From Bacteroidota bacterium (GTDB taxonomy: Bacteria; Bacteroidota; Bacteroidia; Chitinophagales; Chitinophagaceae), in NCBI GenBank assembly GCA_947457085.1, contig CANGUS010000005.1, positions 1-18,600 on the forward strand: 18,600 nt of DNA. The letters are read 5' to 3'. The translations under genes were made by a program, and so were the position numbers. Positions 7,964-16,035 of this stretch are shown piece after piece. The first letter of the stretch is position 1. Each line of letters opens with the position of its first letter. The notes under the pieces are model-generated. The model made no database searches. It had not been told where the DNA came from and was given only the letters and a program-made list of their open reading frames with translations.

Positions 7964-8404
7964 CTACGAACCTCTTTTTGCTTTAAAAAAATCTTTCATT
8001 AATTGAGCGCATTCTTCTTTTAAAACACCTTTTTCAACAACTGTTTTTGGGTGAAAAGGCGATTTATGACAATAGGTATGCGATCCATTTTTATCATCTG
8101 ATGCCCCATACACTATTTTTCCTATTTTACTCCAATTGAGCGCACCAGCACACATCAAACAAGGCTCAACGGTAACATATAAAGTGGCTTCAGGCAAATA
8201 TTTGCTACCCAATGAATCAAATGCTGATGTCAATGCTAAAATTTCGGCATGCGCTGTAGCATCTTTTAAAAGTTCTACCTGATTGTATGCTTTTGCTATA
8301 ATTTGATTATTCATGACCAGCACTGCGCCCACCGGAACTTCGTCTTTTTCGTATGCTTTTTTTGCTTCTTGCAATGCTAGTTTCATGTAGTGTTCTGAAG
8401 TCAT
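7964..8404 (-). CDS. tadA: tRNA-specific adenosine deaminase / nucleoside deaminase
   Basis: 146 residues of the cytidine/deoxycytidylate deaminase fold. Zinc ligands are His52 (in HAE, with Glu54 as the proton shuttle), Cys82 and Cys85 (PCLMC). Length and the EVPVGAVLV motif near residue 22 fit TadA, which converts the wobble adenosine of tRNA-Arg(ACG) to inosine in the cytosol. A guanine deaminase-like role is the alternative within this superfamily; the YGASDDKNGS segment favours TadA. The start is ATG at 8404. It lies 73 bp downstream of ligA and 98 bp upstream of the DUF1573 gene, which has its own promoter. Confidence 0.87.
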   Translation of the reverse strand: MTSEHYMKLALQEAKKAYEKDEVPVGAVLVMNNQIIAKAYNQVELLKDATAHAEILALTSAFDSLGSKYLPEATLYVTVEPCLMCAGALNWSKIGKIVYGASDDKNGSHTYCHKSPFHPKTVVEKGVLKEECAQLMKDFFKAKRGS

Positions 8405-8477
8405 GGAATCGTTTTAGGCTTTAAAAATAAATCGAGAAAAAATAAAATATTTAGATACAAGATATAAAAATAACATT

Positions 8478-10559
8478 TTACTCCACCAACTTTAAAAATT
8501 CTTCTTCGCTCAAAATAGTAACACTGCCTAATTTCTTTGCTTTTTCTAATTTACTTCCGGCATCTTCACCAACGACCAGGTAATTTAATTTGGTGCTTAC
8601 GCTGCCAATAATCGTTCCTCCATTTTTTTCAGCGATGGCTTCAGCTTCGCTTCTTTTCATGGAGAGTGTGCCGGTAAATAAAAAAGTTTTACCAATTAAA
8701 CTGCCAGACATCGCTTCATTTTTTTGTGTATTGGCCAAGCAAACACCTTCGTTTTCCAATGCTTCTAAAATTGCTCTATTGTCATGGTGTGAGAAAAATT
8801 CTACAATGGATGTAGCAACTTTTTCTCCAACATCTTCTATCGTCAATAAATCTTCTTTCGTTTTAAGATATAAATCGGTCAAGTGTGAAACTGTTCGTGC
8901 TAAAGCTTTTGCGGTTGTTTCTCCTACGTACCGAATACCCAATCCGAATATCAAACGATGCAATGGTTGTGTTTTAGATTTTTCAATGGCCTCTTTTAAA
9001 TTCAACATGGATTTTTCGCCAAAGCCGTCTAATGATTTTAATTGCTCATATGGCAAATGATAAATGCCAACTATATTTTTTAAAAATCCTTGCTCAAAAA
9101 ATCGTCTGACTAAGGCATCACCCAAACCTCTAATATCTAAAGCATCTTTAGAAGCATAATGTGCTATTTTTTCAATGACTTGTGCTTCGCAATTAATATT
9201 GGTACAGCGCCAAACTGCTTCTCCTTCTGGTTTGTAAAGTTTTTCGCTGCAAACAGGACAAGCCGTTGGGAAAATAATTTTCTGTTCTGTGCCCTCTCTT
9301 AATTCTGGGAATGATTTTACAATATAGGGTATCACATCGCCTGCGCGTTCGATCAATACCGTATCGCCAATCATCAATTGTTTTTCATTAATGACATCTT
9401 CATTAAACATCGATAAAGATGAAATCGTAACGCCACCTACAGACACAGGTTCAATTTTAGCAACTGGCGTTACACTGCCGGTTCTACCAACTTGATATTC
9501 TACATTTAATAATTTACTGGTAGCTTGTCGAGCTTTAAATTTAAAGGCAATTGCCCAACGCGGATGATGGGATGTTTGACCAATTTTTTCTTGTAAATCC
9601 AAACGATTTACTTTAATTACCATTCCATCAATTTCATATGGAAGTTGATCGCGTTTTTGTTCAAATTCTTGTACATAATTCGTGACTTCTTCAATAGTTG
9701 AAAATGTTTTTGTATTATCTAAAGAAGTTTTGAAACCCAATAATGAAAGGGATTCTAACATACCTCTATGGGTTTGCATATGAGCATGTGTTGTTTTATT
9801 TTCTTGCAAAGATGTGTAACTTACATTATACAAAAACGCATCTAAATTTCGTTTGGCAACCTCTTTGGGATCTTTTATTCGTAAACTTCCACTGGCTGCA
9901 TTTCGAGCATTGGCCATCGGTTGTTGTCCATCAGCAATAAGTTTATTGTTGTATTCTTCAAATCTTTTTTTGGTGATGACTACTTCACCTCTTATTTCAA
10001 TTTGTTTTAAATTGTACTTGCTAATTGCTGCTTTAATAGGAATAGATCGAATTTGTTTGGTGTTGATTGTTATGTCATCACCTTCGGTACCATTGCCTCT
10101 TGTAGCACCTCTTGAGAGTTCATCATTTTCGTATACTAATGAAATACTTGCGCCGTCAAATTTGGGTTCTACACAATACTCAATGATTGTTTCGCCACTT
10201 AATTCTTTACATTTTCTGTCCCAATCGATTAAATCTTCTGCATTGTAACTATTTTCTAAACTCAACATAGGCACCAGATGTGCTACTGTTGAAAAGTTTG
10301 TATTGAGTCCCTTTGCAACCCTTTGCGTAGGGGATGTTGTGGTAATGAAAATTGGATTTTGCTCTTCAAATGCTTTTAATTTTTTGAACAAAATATCATA
10401 TTCTAAATCGGCCAAAACTGGATTATCTTGTACATAATATTTCCAATCAGCATATTCAATAATATCTCTCACAATAGTTAAATCATTTTCATTGATTTCT
10501 GTTGCTTGCAACTGTTTTGCTAATTGTAAAAATTGTTTTTCTTGTTCTATTGAATACAT
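8478..10559 (-). CDS. ligA: NAD-dependent DNA ligase LigA
   Basis: 693 residues from ATG at 10559, a usual length. Domains in order: Ia (about 1-75), adenylation domain with the nucleotidyl-lysine motif EPKFDG (Lys133) and GATRGNG (151-157), OB fold, four-Cys zinc finger (Cys434, Cys437, Cys452, Cys457), helix-hairpin-helix repeats, and a C-terminal BRCT domain (about the last 80 residues; GKTFLFTGTL). It seals nicks between Okazaki fragments using NAD+ and is normally essential. An upstream TTG at 10577 could add six residues, but the ATG followed by YSIEQEKQ fits the family better. Downstream is tadA. All catalytic motifs appear intact. Confidence 0.97.
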   Translation of the reverse strand: MYSIEQEKQFLQLAKQLQATEINENDLTIVRDIIEYADWKYYVQDNPVLADLEYDILFKKLKAFEEQNPIFITTTSPTQRVAKGLNTNFSTVAHLVPMLSLENSYNAEDLIDWDRKCKELSGETIIEYCVEPKFDGASISLVYENDELSRGATRGNGTEGDDITINTKQIRSIPIKAAISKYNLKQIEIRGEVVITKKRFEEYNNKLIADGQQPMANARNAASGSLRIKDPKEVAKRNLDAFLYNVSYTSLQENKTTHAHMQTHRGMLESLSLLGFKTSLDNTKTFSTIEEVTNYVQEFEQKRDQLPYEIDGMVIKVNRLDLQEKIGQTSHHPRWAIAFKFKARQATSKLLNVEYQVGRTGSVTPVAKIEPVSVGGVTISSLSMFNEDVINEKQLMIGDTVLIERAGDVIPYIVKSFPELREGTEQKIIFPTACPVCSEKLYKPEGEAVWRCTNINCEAQVIEKIAHYASKDALDIRGLGDALVRRFFEQGFLKNIVGIYHLPYEQLKSLDGFGEKSMLNLKEAIEKSKTQPLHRLIFGLGIRYVGETTAKALARTVSHLTDLYLKTKEDLLTIEDVGEKVATSIVEFFSHHDNRAILEALENEGVCLANTQKNEAMSGSLIGKTFLFTGTLSMKRSEAEAIAEKNGGTIIGSVSTKLNYLVVGEDAGSKLEKAKKLGSVTILSEEEFLKLVE

Positions 10560-10583
10560 AAAGGTTATTTTACGCAACGTGCT

Positions 10584-10637
10584 ATTGCCACGAAGACACT
10601 ACAATTCGAAGATACATAAAGTAAACATTGCCACGAA
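10584..10637. repeat. Degenerate interspersed repeat, ATTGCCACGAA direct copies
   Basis: ATTGCCACGAA occurs at 10584-10594 and 10627-10637, the first continuing into GACAC, with a related CGAAGATACA in between. It fills the spacer between the flavin reductase gene and ligA. It resembles the 'CCACGAAGACACGAAG' type intergenic repeat that I recall from many bacterial genomes; this copy looks decayed. Confidence 0.45.
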
Positions 10638-10685
10638 ATACCAATAGTGAAAGATTTTACAAAAACTATTAGTAGCAGCTAGTTT

Positions 10686-11522
10686 TTATTTGTTCCTTAA
10701 AAGAACTTGCCAAGCTTCATCTACTTTTCCTTCTGCTAATAAATTTTTAGCATCCGTATGAACATCAAGTTTGGGAACATATACAAAAGTATTATCAACT
10801 ACAGGTATTGAAGAAACATTGGCTAATTGCCCCAAATCATTGCCTGTTAAAATAGTACTTGTTCGAATTTCTACTGGCAAATGATCTACCCCGATACCTA
10901 AATTCATGTTTGGTTTTGGGACCGTAAATACTGCATTGCCACTGGCTCTGCAATAATAATCACCACCCATACGAGCAACTAAATCTATTTTATGTGGATC
11001 AATTTGTTGTGCTTCATTTAATACGTCATCGTTGATGTGCATGGCTACCATTTCACAAATAATTAAATTTCCAGCACCTCCATCTTGTCCTGTTTCAATA
11101 ATTTGCTTCACGATACATTCTATATTTACTGGACTTTCTTTTACTAAAAATGGTTTTACTTTATCTGCTTTGACAGGGGTAAATCCAGCTTTTTCAAATT
11201 CAGACGTTCCTTTTGGATACTCACAACTAGCCAAGCTCATTTGTTGTACCATATCATAATTGACCATGCTAATGACTACTTCTTTGGTTTCATGACAATT
11301 TTCCAAGGTATGCTTAATGGTATTATCTCTTACCCTTCGAGCCGGAGAAAATATTAAGGTTACAGGATTACTGCCAAACACATTAAAGAAACTAAATGGA
11401 GATAAATTGGCATTTCCTTCACTGTCTATGGTAGATGCAAAGCAAATAGGTCGTGGTGAAACTGAGCCTAAAAGATATGCATGTAATTGTGCCGTTTTAA
11501 TGGAGCCTGGTGTAATTGTCAT
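10686..11522 (-). CDS. Flavin reductase-like (FMN-binding split-barrel) protein
   Basis: 278 residues. The N-terminal half has the flavin reductase-like/DIM6-NTAB split-barrel signature: GSVSPRPICFAST (residues 19-31), LSPFSFFNVFGSNP and the FSPARRVRDNT segment, expected to bind FMN. Such proteins reduce flavin with NAD(P)H or act as small flavoenzymes in the cytosol. In Bacteroidota I recall homologues beside aromatic amino-acid degradation genes, and a fumarylacetoacetate hydrolase family gene lies 2.7 kb away beyond the sugar cassette. The ATG at 11522 is preceded by a good -7 box. The physiological substrate cannot be told. Confidence 0.8.
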   Translation of the reverse strand: MTITPGSIKTAQLHAYLLGSVSPRPICFASTIDSEGNANLSPFSFFNVFGSNPVTLIFSPARRVRDNTIKHTLENCHETKEVVISMVNYDMVQQMSLASCEYPKGTSEFEKAGFTPVKADKVKPFLVKESPVNIECIVKQIIETGQDGGAGNLIICEMVAMHINDDVLNEAQQIDPHKIDLVARMGGDYYCRASGNAVFTVPKPNMNLGIGVDHLPVEIRTSTILTGNDLGQLANVSSIPVVDNTFVYVPKLDVHTDAKNLLAEGKVDEAWQVLLRNK

Positions 11523-11541
11523 AAAAAAGAATTATAGTCTC

Positions 11542-11549
11542 CAAATTTA
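11542..11549 (-). promoter_or_regulatory. -7 box for the flavin reductase gene
   Basis: The minus strand reads TAAATTTG, matching TAnnTTTG, 19 bases upstream of the ATG at 11522. No convincing -33 element is seen. It is half of a divergent promoter region with the glycosyltransferase gene. Confidence 0.5.
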
Positions 11550-11585
11550 CAATTATAATTTCTGAATTAATATAAGATCAACATG

Positions 11586-11593
11586 TACTTTTG
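11586..11593 (+). promoter_or_regulatory. -7 box for the sugar cassette
   Basis: TACTTTTG matches TAnnTTTG, 23 bases upstream of the glycosyltransferase ATG at 11617. It would drive the plus-strand cassette that ends at the terminator at 14133-14165. Confidence 0.5.
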
Positions 11594-11616
11594 TTTTTTT
11601 TAATGATTGAATATAG

Positions 11617-12747
11617 ATGAAAGGTAAAGTAGTTATTATTGGTCCTGCACATCCACTCAGGGGTGGTTTGGCATCGTTTAATGAGCGAATGGCTAAAGAA
11701 TTTATGATTGAAAATTATGAAACTTCTATTTATACTTTCTCATTGCAATATCCATCTTTTTTATTTCCAGGTACTACACAATTTTCAGCAGAGCCCGCAC
11801 CTTCAAAGATTGATATTCATGTAAAAATAAATTCTATTAACCCTTTCAACTGGATTAAAATTGGTTTAGAATTAAAGAAAAAACAGCCCGATTTAATTGT
11901 CGTTCGATATTGGCTTCCCTTCATGGGGCCTTGTTTAGGTACTATTTTAAGAATCATTAAACAAAATAAAAAAACTAAAATAGTATGTATTGCCGACAAT
12001 ATTATACCACATGAAAAACGAATAGGGGACTCTAATTTTACAAAATATTTTATCAAGCCCATTGATGCATTTATCACAATGAGTGGTAGTGTTTTAAATG
12101 ATTTAAAAAAATTTACAAACAAACCTGCAGAAGAAATTACGCATCCATTGTACGATAATTTTGGAAATAAAATAGAGATTGATGTGGCAAAAAAACATTT
12201 ACAAATACCGCTCAATACGAAAATTGTATTGTTTTTTGGATTCATTCGAAAATACAAAGGGCTTGACACTTTGTTGGAAGCGATTTATATTTTAAAACAA
12301 CAAGACTATTTTAAAAGCCATTCCATTCAATTTTTAATAGCTGGAGAATATTATGAAGAGGCTAAAACTTATGAAGATTTAATAGAAAAATATCAAATAA
12401 AAGAACAGCTAATCATGCGCACTGAATTTATTCAAGACAGCGATGTCAAATATTTTTTAAGTTGTGCAGATTGTGTTATTCAACCTTATAAAAGTGCAAC
12501 ACAAAGTGGAGTTACTCCTTTGGCTTACCATTTTGAAGTGCCTATGATCGTTACCAATGTAGGCGGACTACCAATATTGGTACCTGATACAATAGGTTTA
12601 ATTGCAGAACCTAATGCACAATCCATTGCAGAGAAAATTGAACAATTTTTTGAACAAAACAATTCTACTTATATTTCTAATATTCAAGAAGAAAAGAAAA
12701 AATATACTTGGGATAAATTAATTCAAAAAATCGTTCAGATAGTCTAA
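11617..12747 (+). CDS. Glycosyltransferase, GT4-like
   Basis: 376 residues with the two-Rossmann GT-B layout. The N-terminal domain has the Gly-rich acceptor loop GPAHPLRGGLASFNERM (9-25). The C-terminal nucleotide-sugar domain has FFGFIRKYKGLDTLLEA (about 207-223) and QPYKSATQSGVTPLAYHF (about 289-306). The second segment replaces the usual acidic EX7E motif of GT4 enzymes, as I recall for a Bacteroidota subgroup. It probably transfers a sugar onto a lipid-linked or surface glycan at the cytosolic face of the inner membrane; donor and acceptor are unknown. It is followed by gmhA and the HddC-type gene, so heptose is a possible donor sugar (inference). Confidence 0.85.
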   Translation: MKGKVVIIGPAHPLRGGLASFNERMAKEFMIENYETSIYTFSLQYPSFLFPGTTQFSAEPAPSKIDIHVKINSINPFNWIKIGLELKKKQPDLIVVRYWLPFMGPCLGTILRIIKQNKKTKIVCIADNIIPHEKRIGDSNFTKYFIKPIDAFITMSGSVLNDLKKFTNKPAEEITHPLYDNFGNKIEIDVAKKHLQIPLNTKIVLFFGFIRKYKGLDTLLEAIYILKQQDYFKSHSIQFLIAGEYYEEAKTYEDLIEKYQIKEQLIMRTEFIQDSDVKYFLSCADCVIQPYKSATQSGVTPLAYHFEVPMIVTNVGGLPILVPDTIGLIAEPNAQSIAEKIEQFFEQNNSTYISNIQEEKKKYTWDKLIQKIVQIV

Positions 12748-12844
12748 TGCATGCCCAATCTCTATTATAAAGTTCAATGCGTTTAAGTTGGGCTTTAAGA
12801 TTTATTTTCTCATTATGTTCTATCTTTACACGCAAGATATTATT

Positions 12845-13417
12845 ATGATAGATAAAATTAAATCAATTATTCAAGCTTCAATAGATACCAAACAATTATT
12901 ATTGGCTAATGAAGATCGGATTCATACCATAAAAGAATGCAGTCTTGTTATCACAAATGCATTTAAAAATGGCAATAAAGTTTTATTTTGTGGAAATGGA
13001 GGTAGTGCCGCCGATGCGCAACATTTAGCAGCTGAATTTAGTGGTCGATTTTATAAAGACAGAGATGCTTTACCTGCAGAAGCATTGCATTGCAATACAT
13101 CCTATTTAACAGCCGTAGCCAATGATTATAGCTATGATGTAATTTATTCAAGAATGATAAAAGGCATTGGGCATTCGGGCGATGTAATTGTAGGATTATC
13201 GACCAGTGGGAATTCTAAAAATATTATTGAGGCTTTTAAGACGGCAAAATTAAAAGGCATGATTACCATTGGCTTTACAGGAGACACCGGTGGTGAAATG
13301 AAAAATTATAGTGATTATTTAATCAATGTGCCGAGTAATGATACGCCTCGTATTCAAGAATCGCACATCATGGTTGGACACATTATTTGTGAAATGGTTG
13401 AGAACTTATATTTTTAA
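12845..13417 (+). CDS. gmhA: D-sedoheptulose-7-phosphate isomerase
   Basis: 190 residues from ATG at 12845, matching the family length of about 190. A SIS-domain isomerase with CGNGGSAADAQHLAAEFSGR (49-68). All zinc ligands known from E. coli GmhA have counterparts: His60, Glu64, Gln171, His179. It converts sedoheptulose 7-phosphate to D-glycero-D-manno-heptose 7-phosphate, the first step of ADP- or GDP-heptose synthesis. A TTG start at 12788 would add 19 hydrophobic residues that the family lacks, so it is rejected. A weak -7-like TATCTTTA lies at 12821-12828. The next gene begins two bases after the stop. Confidence 0.92.
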   Translation: MIDKIKSIIQASIDTKQLLLANEDRIHTIKECSLVITNAFKNGNKVLFCGNGGSAADAQHLAAEFSGRFYKDRDALPAEALHCNTSYLTAVANDYSYDVIYSRMIKGIGHSGDVIVGLSTSGNSKNIIEAFKTAKLKGMITIGFTGDTGGEMKNYSDYLINVPSNDTPRIQESHIMVGHIICEMVENLYF

Positions 13418-13419
13418 GA

Positions 13420-14133
13420 ATGCAGTTAGATTGTATTGTTTTAGCAGGTGGTTTAGGCACTCGTTTACAGAGTGTAGTATCAGAAAAACCAAAATGTTTA
13501 GCTGACATTAATGGAAAACCTTTTTTATTTTATTTAGCCAAACAATTGCAAAAATATACTATTCGAAAACTTATTTTTTCGGTGGGACATAAAAAAGAAA
13601 TGATTATAGACTATGTTGAAAAACATGCAGAAGAATTTCCTTTTGAAATTCTTTTTGCTGAAGAAGAGGAGCCTTTAGGAACTGGTGGTGCCGTTTTAAA
13701 TGCACTCCAACATTCTGATACAGAAGATTTTTTAGTTATGAATGGCGATACATTTTTCAATGTTGATATAAATGCTTTATATGCTTTTCAAAAATCTAAA
13801 ATGGCTGATTGTACATTGGCATTAAAACCATTACAAAATACAGATCGATATGGTTTAGTCACTCTAAATGATTCTGATGAAATTGAATCATTTGAAGAAA
13901 AAAAAGAAAATACGAGTGGTTTAATCAATGGAGGTGTTTATTGTGTGTATAGAAAAGCTTTTGAAAATATTCCTTTCACTAAAAAATTCTCATTTGAAAA
14001 AGATTTTTTAGAAAAATACATTAGCGAAAGAAATATGGTTGGCTTCGTTCAAAATGCTTATTTTATTGACATAGGTATTCCTGATGACTATACAAAAGCG
14101 CAACATGATTTTTTAAATTATACAAGCCTTTAA
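13420..14133 (+). CDS. hddC: Sugar-1-phosphate nucleotidyltransferase, probable heptose-1-phosphate guanylyltransferase
   Basis: 237 residues of the NTP-transferase fold: LAGGLGTRL (8-16) binds the nucleotide, Lys25 (KPKCLADINGKPF) follows, LGTGGAV is at 86-92, and NGD (108-110) holds the metal-binding Asp. The overall sequence resembles HddC, which makes GDP-D-glycero-alpha-D-manno-heptose from the 1-phosphate and GTP; direct coupling to gmhA (two-base gap) supports this. MurU-type or other sugar uridylyltransferases are the alternatives. The kinase HddA and phosphatase GmhB needed between GmhA and HddC are not in this window. A strong terminator starts at the stop codon. Confidence 0.78.
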   Translation: MQLDCIVLAGGLGTRLQSVVSEKPKCLADINGKPFLFYLAKQLQKYTIRKLIFSVGHKKEMIIDYVEKHAEEFPFEILFAEEEEPLGTGGAVLNALQHSDTEDFLVMNGDTFFNVDINALYAFQKSKMADCTLALKPLQNTDRYGLVTLNDSDEIESFEEKKENTSGLINGGVYCVYRKAFENIPFTKKFSFEKDFLEKYISERNMVGFVQNAYFIDIGIPDDYTKAQHDFLNYTSL

Positions 14134-14165
14134 AAAAATAGGATTCTAATTGAATCCTATTTTTT
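14133..14165. terminator. Bidirectional rho-independent terminator
   Basis: ATAGGATTC (14138-14146, within an A-run) pairs with GAATCCTAT (14152-14160) around TAATT, then T-run. With the flanking A:T pairs the stem reaches 14 bp. It ends the sugar cassette and, on the minus strand, lies 23 bp beyond the stop of the convergent hydrolase gene. Confidence 0.92.
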
Positions 14166-14188
14166 ATATTGTTACGGTCTTGATTATT

Positions 14189-15187
14189 TTATTTTTTCAA
14201 TGCCAAAATAGAGAAGTCGGTATCCACTTTTCGAATTGTATTTGACAGATGACCTAAGCCATCAATAGCCATTTCAACCACATCGCCATCTTTGAGCCAT
14301 TGTACTTTGTAATTAGGATCATTTAATAATCCGGTTCCATTTAATTCGAGTAAACAACCAGTACCTACGGTTCCACTACCAATTACATCACCTGGTAAAA
14401 TATCAACGCCATAAGCACAACGTTCCAAAATTTCAGCAAATGTCCAATCCATAGACGATACATTTCCTTCACTGAGCAGTTCGCCATTAACCCAACATTT
14501 CATACCCAAATTATAACTATTGCCAACATGATTTTCTTTGCAAGGCACTTTTAAATGTTCTAATTCATCTGGTGTAACCAACATAGGTCCAATTACTGTT
14601 GAAAAGTCTTTTCCTTTTGCAGGTCCTAAATTCAACAACATTTCTTCCATTTGTAAGGTACGAGCGCTCATGTCATTCATAATCATATAACCACCAATAT
14701 AATCATCTGCTTCAGTTGCTTTAATATTTCTTCCTTTTTTAGAAACCACAATGGCAACTTCTAATTCAAAATCTAATTTTTGAAAATGATCAGGCATACA
14801 AAGAATATCGCCAGGACCTTGAATGGCATTGTGGTTTGTAAAATAAAATATTGGATATTGATCAAATTCTGCAATCATATCCACTTTGCGATTTCGACGT
14901 GCAGCAGCTACATGCTGACGAAAAGCATATCCATCTCTACAGCTTGTAGGATTTGGAACAGGTGCCATAATGCAAGCTTCGTTGTAATCAATAGCTTCTT
15001 GGTTTGCATTTGCTTTTAATGTTTGCTCTAATGACTTTAATAATGCAATATTTGAATCCCAATTTTCTAATACTTCTTTCATTGTTTTAGGAAATTGAGT
15101 GCCTGCATCCTGCACATTGTATATTTTATTGTCAATTAGAATGGCCAACTTTTCTATGCCATGATGATTGTGTGTTACTAATTTCAT
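14189..15187 (-). CDS. Fumarylacetoacetate hydrolase family enzyme
   Basis: 332 residues from ATG at 15187. The FAH fold is shown by RDGYAFRQH (84-92), FDQYPIFYFTNHN (108-120), the metal-binding acidic pair in LDFELEVAIV (Glu141, Glu143), NDMSAR (171-176) with Asp172, and KGKDFSTVIGP. Such enzymes hydrolyse C-C bonds in beta-diketo acids; this long form looks closest to fumarylacetoacetase, the last step of tyrosine/homogentisate breakdown (fumarate plus acetoacetate), in the cytosol. No homogentisate dioxygenase is adjacent, so the pathway is inferred. A GTG at 15205 would add six residues but overlaps the promoter box. It is monocistronic and convergent with the sugar cassette. Confidence 0.85.
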   Translation of the reverse strand: MKLVTHNHHGIEKLAILIDNKIYNVQDAGTQFPKTMKEVLENWDSNIALLKSLEQTLKANANQEAIDYNEACIMAPVPNPTSCRDGYAFRQHVAAARRNRKVDMIAEFDQYPIFYFTNHNAIQGPGDILCMPDHFQKLDFELEVAIVVSKKGRNIKATEADDYIGGYMIMNDMSARTLQMEEMLLNLGPAKGKDFSTVIGPMLVTPDELEHLKVPCKENHVGNSYNLGMKCWVNGELLSEGNVSSMDWTFAEILERCAYGVDILPGDVIGSGTVGTGCLLELNGTGLLNDPNYKVQWLKDGDVVEMAIDGLGHLSNTIRKVDTDFSILALKK

Positions 15188-15204
15188 TATTTTAAATTTG
15201 AGCA

Positions 15205-15212
15205 CAAAAGTA
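15205..15212 (-). promoter_or_regulatory. -7 box for the FAH-family gene
   Basis: The minus strand reads TACTTTTG, matching TAnnTTTG, 17 bases upstream of the ATG at 15187. It overlaps the alternative GTG codon, which therefore should not be translated. Confidence 0.55.
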
Positions 15213-15330
15213 AATATTAATGATGAATGTTAACGGATTAATGTTGACCGATTGACTTATTATACGTGCAGAATATGATCTTACTTTCCGTTTTTAATAA
15301 ATTGTATTTTTATAAATTAATAAAAGAAAT

Positions 15331-15338
15331 TACTTTTA
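15331..15338 (+). promoter_or_regulatory. Weak -7 box for upp
   Basis: TACTTTTA differs from TAnnTTTG only in the last base and ends four bases before the ATG at 15343. If used, the mRNA would be leaderless. Confidence 0.3.
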
Positions 15339-15342
15339 ACGC

Positions 15343-15993
15343 ATGGTACATCATTTAGCAAAAACAAACTCATTGGTAAACACTTGGGTTAATGAACTTC
15401 GTAATGTGGACGTGCAAAACGATCGTATGCGTTTCAAAAGAAACATGGAGCGTTTAGGTGAAGTAGCGGCTTATGAAATCAGTAAAACATTATCCTATAA
15501 AGATATTGACGTAACCACTCCTTTGGGAATTTATAAAGGAAAAGCATTGGAACAAGAGCCGGTGGTTGTTACAATATTGCGTGCAGGAATCCCTTTGTAT
15601 CAAGGAATTGTAAATTATTTTGATAAAGCAGACAGTGGTTTTGTAGCGGCTTACCGAAAGCATAAACCAGATGATAGTTTTGAAATCAATCAAGAATATG
15701 TAGTATGCCCTCATTTAGAAGGTAGAACGTTAATCATTGCTGATCCAATGTTGGCTACGGGAGCATCTTTAATTATGGCATTGGAAGAATTATATGATTA
15801 TGGTCGACCGAAAGAAGTGCACGTAGTGGTGGCTATTGCTTGCACAGAAGGAATAGATGCGGTGCGTAATAAATTTCCTGATTTTACTATTTGGGCTGCT
15901 GATATAGATGAAGAGTTAACATCTAAAGGGTATATTGTTCCTGGATTGGGTGATGCGGGCGATTTATCTTTTGGTAGCAAAATGCAGTTTTAA
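15343..15993 (+). CDS. upp: Uracil phosphoribosyltransferase
   Basis: 216 residues, close to the family length. The PRPP-binding loop is IIADPMLATGAS (131-142), and the uracil-binding C-terminal segment YIVPGLGDAGDLSFG (about 197-211) is typical. It makes UMP from uracil and PRPP in the cytosol (pyrimidine salvage). The gene is alone on the plus strand, divergent from the FAH-family gene and convergent with the UbiD-type gene 42 bp downstream; no clear hairpin was seen in that short gap. The start is ATG at 15343. Confidence 0.93.
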   Translation: MVHHLAKTNSLVNTWVNELRNVDVQNDRMRFKRNMERLGEVAAYEISKTLSYKDIDVTTPLGIYKGKALEQEPVVVTILRAGIPLYQGIVNYFDKADSGFVAAYRKHKPDDSFEINQEYVVCPHLEGRTLIIADPMLATGASLIMALEELYDYGRPKEVHVVVAIACTEGIDAVRNKFPDFTIWAADIDEELTSKGYIVPGLGDAGDLSFGSKMQF

Positions 15994-16035
15994 CCGGCTA
16001 ATTAAACTACCTTTTTTATCAAATAACGATACTGA

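Noticed and set aside
8590..10248. Several plus-strand ORFs of 65-156 codons inside ligA
   Set aside because: They are antisense shadows of the well-conserved ligA frame and show no recognisable protein features.
10560..10577. Extended ligA start at a TTG
   Set aside because: The in-frame ATG at 10559 gives the usual N-terminus; the six extra codons add nothing conserved.
12788..12844. Extended gmhA start at a TTG
   Set aside because: It would add 19 hydrophobic residues absent from this cytosolic family.
11617..14165. Capsule or O-antigen island
   Set aside because: Only three genes, with no flippase, polymerase or export gene; too small to call a polysaccharide locus.
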